Source of the DNA: Plazaster borealis
Lineage: Eukaryota > Echinodermata > Asteroidea > Forcipulatida > Labidiasteridae
NCBI GenBank assembly: GCA_021014325.1
Contig: CM037470.1
Span: forward strand, 5,483,647 to 5,547,646
DNA length: 64,000 nucleotides
Reading direction: 5' to 3'
Under the pieces are notes generated by a model, which saw nothing but the letters and a program-made list of their open reading frames with translations, was not told the origin of the DNA and searched no databases. How positions within the stretch are numbered: position 1 is the first letter of the stretch; every line of letters begins with the position of its first letter. Shown one piece after another: positions 57,380 to 64,000 of the stretch. The translations under genes and the position numbers were made by a program.

Positions 57380-60300
57380 CTGAGAAAATAACCACAACAA
57401 ATAGTATCATTTATATTGTATGATTAAGTAACAGATAAGCCACGATAATAATCAGTGACTTAACTCTCAAAAGAGTAAGCATTTTCCCCCATCCACACTT
57501 ATTTTCGTGGCGTCGGAAGCGTCTCCATCACATGAATAATATGCATTGAAGAGCAATAAAGGCACATAGCAACACCCTTAGCAACATACTCAGCAGAAGC
57601 CGCAGCTTGACAGACTGTGCAAGTCTCGCGCGTATTCAAACATTGGAACCCGTAAAGTGCGCGAGTGGGACCAAAAGTAGTCCCAAAAGTGTTCCAAATA
57701 CGCGCGAGACTTGCACGGTCAATTTGTGCACAACCTAAAGTCACGTATCAAAAAAACCTGCGACCCTTCATTGTCATTGAGTTGACGAGCGAATGATCCC
57801 CAGGTAAAAACTACATCGGGTAACGTTTTGTTATAATGGAGGTGTTGAGCGATTCGAGTCCCTGCTCTCAACGTTTGCATAGCTCATAAATACTTCATGC
57901 TTTGCGCTTAAGCCTTTTGTAAAGTAGAAGTGTGAGTAACCTAGATGTTGTCATAAATGTATCTTTTTCTGATGTTTTAATCGTAGCGATCACAACCAGT
58001 TTAATGCTCAAATGAAGTACATTCACACACTCAAAACAAAAGTTTCCGCATTTAACAAGATTATTATTCACATCTGAAAAGGAAGAAATGTGAGTAGGTT
58101 GCACAGTGTTGTTAGTAAACCCACAGGGGAAGTTGGGAAGTGGTTGCCCAAAGCGTGTTTAAAGGCCTATCGACAATGTACGCCCGGGTTAGTGTGTTAA
58201 GGGTGAGCCCTGACGACTAGAGGTGACGATATAAGACGAATCTAGACGATAACGGGGTACAGTAGGACTCGTTTATTTGTGAAGAAAGTACATCAAATGA
58301 CATATTGAAAATGGGGTCATTGTGACATTGATAGTACTCACCAGCGCCAAATGGCATGAAGTAATCCGGCAACACAATCGCGGATTCGTCTCCGGATAAA
58401 AATCGGCAGGGGTTGAATTTCTCCGGCTCTTCCCATACCAGAGGGTCGTGATGTAAAGCCCAGAGGTTCGCCATCACGTGCGACCCTTTGGGAACGAAGC
58501 ATCCTCCCACAATGGCGTCGTCATTCGCGAGATGCGGAATGCTCAGGGTTCCAACGCGACAGCGCAGCACTTCGAGCAGTGTTGCTCGGGTGAATGGGAG
58601 CGAGTCGCGATCGTCGAGAGAGGGCGCCCTGTCGCCAATCGCACTGTCGATTTCGTGGTGAATCTGAAGATGAAAGAAAACACAACATAATTATTATGAT
58701 TGTTAGAAGTGGTACTGTATCATACGTCTATAATGTGGTAGTATTGAAATCAGCCGATATTTAAAATAATGTTTTGTTTTGTTTTGGTTTTTCTTGTTCC
58801 TTTCTTGTTTGCAATGGGGTTTTTTCCTCACAACACAGGCTAAATTTCGACCACTGTAGGCCACTAGAGCAGTGCGAGGTAGCTGCGGTACCAACTTGTC
58901 AAGCGATGTCAATTTGGTTCCTTATCCCATTGCTAGTTCATGATCAAAATGCGTTGTTTACATTGAATTAAGTTTTTGCCTATAGTGCCAGCATGCTTCA
59001 GTGTGCTTTTTGTTGAATCATTTATTGGTTCTGCTCCTCTCTGTGAAGAAATACAAAGTGAGGTCTGATTGGCTTGCTATGATTTTTTTCCTGCCTTTTA
59101 CCTCTTGCGATTCATTTTATTTTTAGATACACTGTCAAAATCTTACCCTATCCTGTACATCTTGATACTGAGTCGTAAAGAGTAGTGTCCACATGACATG
59201 GCTGGATACAGAAAACGACCCACCGATGAGAAGGTCAACCATGCTCCTCCAGACGTCTTCCTCACGAAACTTAATCCCATCTTCCTCCTTATCGTGTGTC
59301 CGTCGAACCTCCTCCAGGTACAGGTCCACTACATCTCGTAGCTGATTACCGTTGAAGCTCTCTTTATGGTGGTCGACCAGTCCCCGGATGAACTCGGTCA
59401 GGTAATTTGCGGCCTCCCTGTATTCTCGACAGACTGGCGAGTGGTAGAGAAACGGGAAGAAGTTGCCAATGGATACAGCGGATAAGTTGTCTAGTACGAC
59501 CCTGGAGTTGTTGACAAGAGAGCAGAAGACAGGGTCTTCGTATTCGTAGCGATCTCCCAGCGCGATGGAGCAGAAGAGGTTGGACGCAGCGTATTCGAGA
59601 AGGCGCTTTGGGTTGAAGGGAAGGCCGCCATGTTCATCGAAGCTTGCACAGAGCGCCTTGGCTTCGTCCTGTATTCGCTGTCCTAGTATACCACTTTTAC
59701 TGAAACCAAGAGTTCGAAACGCTCGAAGAATGAACCGACGACGGGCCGACCATATCTTACCGCTTTCCCAGCCGAGACTGCCTAATAAAAGTGAAACACA
59801 ATATGAAAAGTAAACCACTTGGAACTAGTTCAGTCTTGCCATTGGAATGCAACAATAACAATAAGTGTACAACCAAGGCAAAGTTCGTTTTTTTATTGTA
59901 AATGAGGAAAAGGAAATGACACTGTGAATCAGAGGGGGGTTGGGTGGGGAATTAAGGAGTAGAAAGCGAATCCTGCCGGCCTAAATGCTCTCTAGTCGAC
60001 CATTAAGCCTTGTCTCACAGTGTGTGCCTTTCCCCCTCGCTCCCACGTGCATGGATGAAAGTTGTCATTGTTGAAATTGGATCATTGCTTCCTCACTGAA
60101 ATTAATGTTTCATAGTAGAAGTGCTTCATTAATAAAATTGTTATCTTAATGGGAAAATCTGCCCATGCCAGGAAGCTTGACACAGTCTTGATGCCAGCTG
60201 CATGCAGGAATACTACTGGTCGCCCAAGTTTACAAACACAACGTATATCATACAACATACCTGGCATTGCTCCGCCTGATATCCGGAGCAGTGGCGTAAT

Positions 60301-62414
60301 CAGACATTATTGGGAAGGAGGAGCGGAGGCAAATACATAATTGGTATATCAAACCATTTTGTTCATTTTTTTTCGAGCTCATTTGGGGGCAAGACGGGGG
60401 CAAGACGGGGCAAGGGTTCTGCTGAGCGGCGGGGGCTCCCCCACCTCTGCCTACGCCACTGATCTGGAGAGAGCATTTGCGAAATTGAAAGACAGAGACA
60501 GATGACAGAACGAGGACATCGACTACACAACCATGTCTCTTCTCCAAGCAGAATCATGTCATAACTGGAAGTGCCTCATTAACAGCCTTCGAAGTGGGGT
60601 TGGACTGTCGTTAAAAGTCAGAATGAACAAGTGTGGCTACAGCCAGGGATCAACCGTCTGTAATTACGGCACCAAACCGCAGACAACGCAGCATGCACTT
60701 AAGTTGTTGCAATGCCCCCGCTTCAGGAACCCTACCTTATGGCAGACCTTGCCTAAAACAACGCCACATCTCAGAATTGTGTAACAGAGGGTAGTGCGAG
60801 GACACTACGGGAGAAAATTTTACATTATTAAATTTTCCGTTGGTCATTGTGTCACCTTATCAGTTTCAGGTTGGTTCGATGATAACTTGCCCTGTCATTC
60901 CCCTATGGACCCCGGTTTCACCGTAGCCTTGTGTGTGGACTGGGTTTTCAGTCCCTACCTTTTACATGGGATTTTTTTTCTCTTCTGGGCTTTGCTACAA
61001 AAACTGGACAATCGTCTTCTTTAATTAAACACACAAGTATCGTCAGCCCTACGGGTTGACAGTGCTAAATTCGCTATCGAGGATCTCTCGCTTTCACTAC
61101 CAGAAAAGTTAACAAAGATAGTAAATAAACTAAGGGTCAAAATGCTCCGGTCATCGACATACCTGTGGAAAGAAACATATGGCCTCGTCCGATGGGTCAA
61201 TGGTCGGTGAGGATGTTTTTTAATGGGATGGTCTATTATTGGAGTGTCACCGCTTTAACAATGGGAACCGTCTCTCAGCATAGGATAAATGAACTCGTGT
61301 ATTGAGAACGCAACACTCTACCCAAGAGGACCATCTTCAATTTCACCGGAGGCTTTTCTGGTTGGGGGCCGCAGTTAAGAACACTCAATCAACAAAACTA
61401 TAGTCGTTAGTGCTTGCATACCTTGCATAGTTTTATTATGGTAATTGAAAAAAGAAGCTTTTGTAATATCAAAGGACTGCAGCACTTCATAAAGTCTAAC
61501 GTCGTTGCCAATTTACTCCCAGGTTTCGTTTCATGACGTCGTTGCAAACTTTATAGCTTCAGTCGTAAATTATTCTAAAACATATCTGATATATAGGCTT
61601 ACTCTGGTACAGCTTTATATTCACATTTTAATAAAATGCAGTTCATGTACTAGGCCTACGACTTGTTTCGTAATTGCTGTCAGATCATTGGCTTTATTGA
61701 ATAATTTTCAGTGTCAATTGTTCAGTTTGCTAACAGTTATACGGCTGTGACGTTGCAAAATAAAAGTATAAAAATGTACCCTAATTTTGAGCTCCTAAGC
61801 CTCAAAAATGGAACATTGTATATTCTGATCGCGTGTAGAATTTAAAATATGTTGTCATTGTGTTACCATTAAACCAGTGTTTTGCTTGTCATGGTTGATT
61901 CTGGTTGGACAACGATGTTATTGACAGAAGCTTTCCCTAATCCCCAAGTGCAAATTTGGCAAGTTTGTTTTTGGAGACGAAATAAAAACGGGTTTACTTT
62001 GAGGACTGCTTCATGCTTACCTTGCACTGGAAATGAAATTTTGACGAGCCCTGGAACCGGCCTGTCTGTCATCTTTGAAGACTGTGTCACGAATGCTTCT
62101 CTGATTGTACTCTTATCGTTCAGAATCACCATATATTGCGCCGGTCCCAGCATCACTCCAAAGACCGCGCCGTACTGCTTCGCCATCTCCGTGAAAGCTC
62201 GGTGGCCGTAGTGTTTCGAGTACCACATGATGGATGGGATGCTGCCTATGATCGGCCAAGACCGCGGACCGGGCAGAGGTCGAGCTGTCGACCGTAAATT
62301 GGAGCATAACCCCTGGTAGGCATACTTGAAAAGCAAGGCGGCCACGCAGATGAGACAGATGCCCTGAACGTTCAATGTATCAAAGATCCAACGGAATGCA
62401 TCTTCGTGTAACAT
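57198..62414 (-). CDS. Cytochrome P450, CYP2 clan (gene span, spliced)
   Basis: Microsomal haem monooxygenase. Coding exons on the minus strand are 62414-62021, 59781-59147, 58663-58342 and 57379-57198, joining in frame to 510 residues, the normal size. An N-terminal membrane anchor (about residues 17-34) is followed by the proline hinge PLPGPRSWPIIGS. The C-helix WxxxR is W142 to R146. ExxR is E374-R377, and PEKFNPCRF forms the PERF region at 423-431. The haem loop is FGAGPRTCPGE with the ligand Cys455, split by the last intron. The I-helix is odd: the usual AG-x-D/E-T reads GGSFS at 318-322. Substrate and subfamily cannot be told from the sequence. Confidence 0.95.
57611..57720. mobile_element. 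MITE family D, short copy
   Basis: CAGACTGTGCAAGTCTCGCG to CGCGAGACTTGCACGGTC, about 30 bases shorter in the centre. In P450 intron 3. Confidence 0.8.
57948..58213. mobile_element. Repeat family F
   Basis: GTCATAAATGTATCTTTTTC to GTGTTAAGGGTGAGCCCTGA; same element as 19075-19315, in P450 intron 3. Confidence 0.7.
58342..58663 (-). CDS. P450 exon 3 (K-helix, PERF)
   Basis: 322 bases, phase 0 in and 1 out. IHHEIDSAIGD, LLEVLR (ExxR), VPKGSHVMANLWALHHDP and PEKFNPCRF appear in the expected order; ends MPFGAG. Confidence 0.96.
59147..59781 (-). CDS. P450 exon 2 (helices C to J)
   Basis: 635 bases, phase 1 in and 0 out. Starts after TTTTATTAG, encodes SLGWESGKIWSARRRFILRA and runs through the I-helix to QDVQDR. 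Confidence 0.96.
60289..60461. mobile_element. hAT-like MITE with 8 bp target duplication
   Basis: 173 bp with ends CAGTGGCGTA and TACGCCACTG. Flanks ATCCGGAG (60281-60288) and ATCTGGAG (60462-60469) differ by one base, as expected for a hAT 8 bp duplication. Interior is G-rich with GGGGGCAAGAC repeats. Confidence 0.8.
60537..60783 (+). pseudogene. LINE polymerase C-terminal fragment (Cys-rich end)
   Basis: Frame with WKCLINSLRSGVGLSLKVRM then NKCGY and later TVCNYGTKPQTTQH and LLQCP, resembling the C-terminal NSLR-G-GR...KWG...C-CG--QT--HLL-CP of non-LTR polymerases. A frame disruption lies in the HALKLLQCP area. Confidence 0.6.
60840..61020 (+). repeat. SINE family G fragment
   Basis: TATGGACCCCGGTTTCACC and TGGGTTTTCAGTCCCTACC match 6300-6483 and 47406-47640. 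Confidence 0.5.
62021..62414 (-). CDS. P450 exon 1 (membrane anchor)
   Basis: 394 bases, phase 1 out at a GTAAGC donor. ATG, then a hydrophobic anchor (ICLICVAALLFKYAY), the hinge PLPGPRSWPIIGS and the AKQYGAVFGVMLG strand typical of P450 N-termini. Confidence 0.95.
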
Positions 62415-62458
62415 AATGGATTAACTATCCTACTTCCAAAGATGCCAAAACTGGTATT
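62415..62458 (-). other. P450 5' UTR portion of coding exon 1
   Basis: A TTTTCTGCAG acceptor ends at 62459, 44 bases before the ATG, implying a spliced leader exon upstream. Confidence 0.55.
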
Positions 62459-63321
62459 CTGCAGAAAATAAAACATAACCTGGTTATACATAAAGTTAGC
62501 GTTTGTTTTCGGCACCACCAGTGAGAATATTTCCTCTCAAAAGGACATGGCACAAATACCTCACACGTGACGTGCTACAAATGAACTTTTCCAATCGAAG
62601 ATACCAACTTTCCATTGTGTACATCCAACTTATGGCAATCTCAGTGGACTTCAAAGTTGAATTTTTTTCAAGACCAAAATGGGGTGATGATGATGACGAA
62701 GTTGGTGGTAATTATGGAGGGTTGGAAGGGAGGTAAAGTCTAAAGTACAAACTCAATCTTACCAAGGGTGAACATCATTTTCAGTAGATTCAGCTAAATA
62801 GTAACTGTTGCAGTTTTAGTTTTAAAATCTGCAGTACCAACAAAGTTATGATGACTTTGTGGCACAACCGGAACTTTAATCCGACCAGGGTGGGCGGTCT
62901 CCAAAGCTGAAGACGGGCCTTTGACCACCTGAGCTTAATAATAGGTGGGTTTGCCCGAAATGTTCGTCTGGCAAAACTCTGTTATCTCAGGACAATGGTT
63001 GGGATTATCCCCTCCTCTTGACATGATCACTTAGTGCCAGACTGGCTTTTGTGTAATAATGAGATTTCACGGAGCTCACAAACTAATCAGACTCCAGTGG
63101 TTCTGTACAAGGGGTTAAGGAGTGGCCTGGAACACTCATGGCTACCGTAAACACCAACTGATGACGGTGACGTTAGTGTGCATTGATAATACTTTTATAT
63201 AAATATATACATATATCAAAATAAAAAAAATTGGGGGGAGGGGTTGGATGGGTTAGGCTACTGCTTTTTTTCATTTAGATTTTGTTTTCAATCCGAAACG
63301 TAATGATAACAATGTACTTAC

Positions 63322-63372
63322 CTGGTCTGTAAAGGAGGGTCTCCTGTAGACTTGATCATAAACCCAAAAGTC
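63322..63372 (-). other. Probable non-coding first exon of the P450 gene
   Basis: A strong minus-strand donor CCAGGTAAGTAC ends an exon at 63322. A TATAAA at 63399-63404 on the same strand would place the start about 25-35 bases downstream, near 63372. The 5' boundary is only an estimate. Confidence 0.4.
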
Positions 63373-63398
63373 CAAACGAATTCCCAGTATTTTTTTCG

Positions 63399-63404
63399 TT
63401 TATA
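63399..63404 (-). promoter_or_regulatory. Possible TATA box of the P450 gene
   Basis: TATAAA on the minus strand, correctly spaced for the inferred leader exon. One six-base match in AT-rich DNA is weak evidence. Confidence 0.3.
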
Positions 63405-64000
63405 AGGCCTCTCTGAAGATTTGTTATTTGTTTTGCTTTTCACTTTCTCAGCAATGAATCAACGGCGAGACATCGGCTCGTGAGTTCAGATTATAATTTT
63501 TTTTTCTGAAGCTCGTTATACTGGAAATGCGTTTTGATGTCACTTCGTTGTAAGAAAGGAAAAAAGTGACGCGGGAAAAGCAGGTCAGTATTTCAGCAGG
63601 CGAGACGAATTAGATTCACGTTGTTCCAATAGCGGTGTTTTTATGCAACTCCCCTGTCGCCCAAAATGTAATGGTGTGAATTAGTGGAAATCTTTTCTCA
63701 ATATTGACAAATCAGGCAGTCGTACAGGCAGAGTTCCATCCGAATAAAAGAATGCTGGTGAATCTACTATTTTAAACTCGTTTAAAGAAAAGTAGGCCTA
63801 TCACACACAAAACCATACAATATAACCGAGTGCTATGGTGCCTTCGTGGCAGCTGAATAAATCGGAGTGTAGTAGTTTTTCGCTTGATAATTGTTATATC
63901 CGCTGAGCATATAATTGTTGATCTAGAGTGTCATTGTGCTTCACGTTTGACTGACCCTGTAAAAGGCCCGTCAACAAACTCATTCAGCCGAACCGCCGAT
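63405..64000. other. Upstream flank of the P450 gene
   Basis: No gene or repeat family recognised. Confidence 0.5.

Larger units (their letters stand above)
59782..62020. other. P450 intron 1
   Basis: 2.2 kb with a hAT-like MITE, a LINE fragment and a SINE G piece (60840-61020). The remainder is unique. Confidence 0.6.

Noticed and set aside
59565..59813. 82-codon + strand open frame
   Set aside because: Antisense shadow of P450 exon 2.
61882..62211. 109-codon + strand open frame
   Set aside because: Antisense shadow of P450 exon 1.

Overview
This 64 kb window is eukaryotic nuclear DNA. It is AT-rich and intron-rich, and it is crowded with short inverted-repeat elements, tRNA-derived SINEs and LINE 3' fragments. 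Three spliced genes of animal type can be assembled by hand. Every intron used has GT-AG ends and every exon junction keeps frame. The gene content (TMEM145, CCDC15, a CYP2-clan P450), the TTAGGG repeats, the many TACATGTA words and the repeat style suggest a marine invertebrate deuterostome, most likely an echinoderm such as a sea star. The species assignment is inference.

Layout. From 2367 to about 39.2 kb (or 43.8 kb), + strand: the TMEM145 orthologue, a seven-transmembrane protein of the GPR180/TMEM145 (GOLD-domain seven-helix) group. It has 12 coding exons plus two alternative candidate last exons. One expected small exon between exons 1 and 2 could not be found. From 53112 down to 46496, - strand: the CCDC15 orthologue, a coiled-coil centriole protein in 8 coding exons, convergent with TMEM145. 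Around 54.16-54.35 kb, + strand: a possible unrecognised first exon with a good donor. From 62414 down to 57198, - strand: a complete 510-residue cytochrome P450 in 4 coding exons plus a probable 5' UTR exon near 63.32 kb. The rest is introns and intergenic DNA filled with repeats.

Repeats fall into clear families with several copies each. They include TTAA-bounded elements of about 340-460 bp, with both TTAAAGGC and TTAAAGGG ends; a 145 bp near-palindrome (4 copies); elements ending in GGGCCCAATTTCAT; a 265 bp element shared by TMEM145 and P450 introns; tRNA-like SINEs; and fragments of four LINE reverse-transcriptase C-termini. The most unusual structures are an array of ten SINE tRNA heads at 44.1-44.7 kb, an array of CRE and ETS palindromes at 6.9-8.9 kb, a Foldback-like element whose arms are built from 10-15 bp minisatellite units at 3.1-4.1 kb, a TTAGGG tract in the loop of a foldback in CCDC15 intron 1, and a hAT-like MITE with a matching 8 bp target duplication in P450 intron 1.

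The three genes have no evident shared pathway: TMEM145 is a membrane protein, CCDC15 is centriolar, and the P450 is a microsomal monooxygenase. They are simply neighbours. No prokaryotic operons, CRISPR arrays or viral genes were seen.
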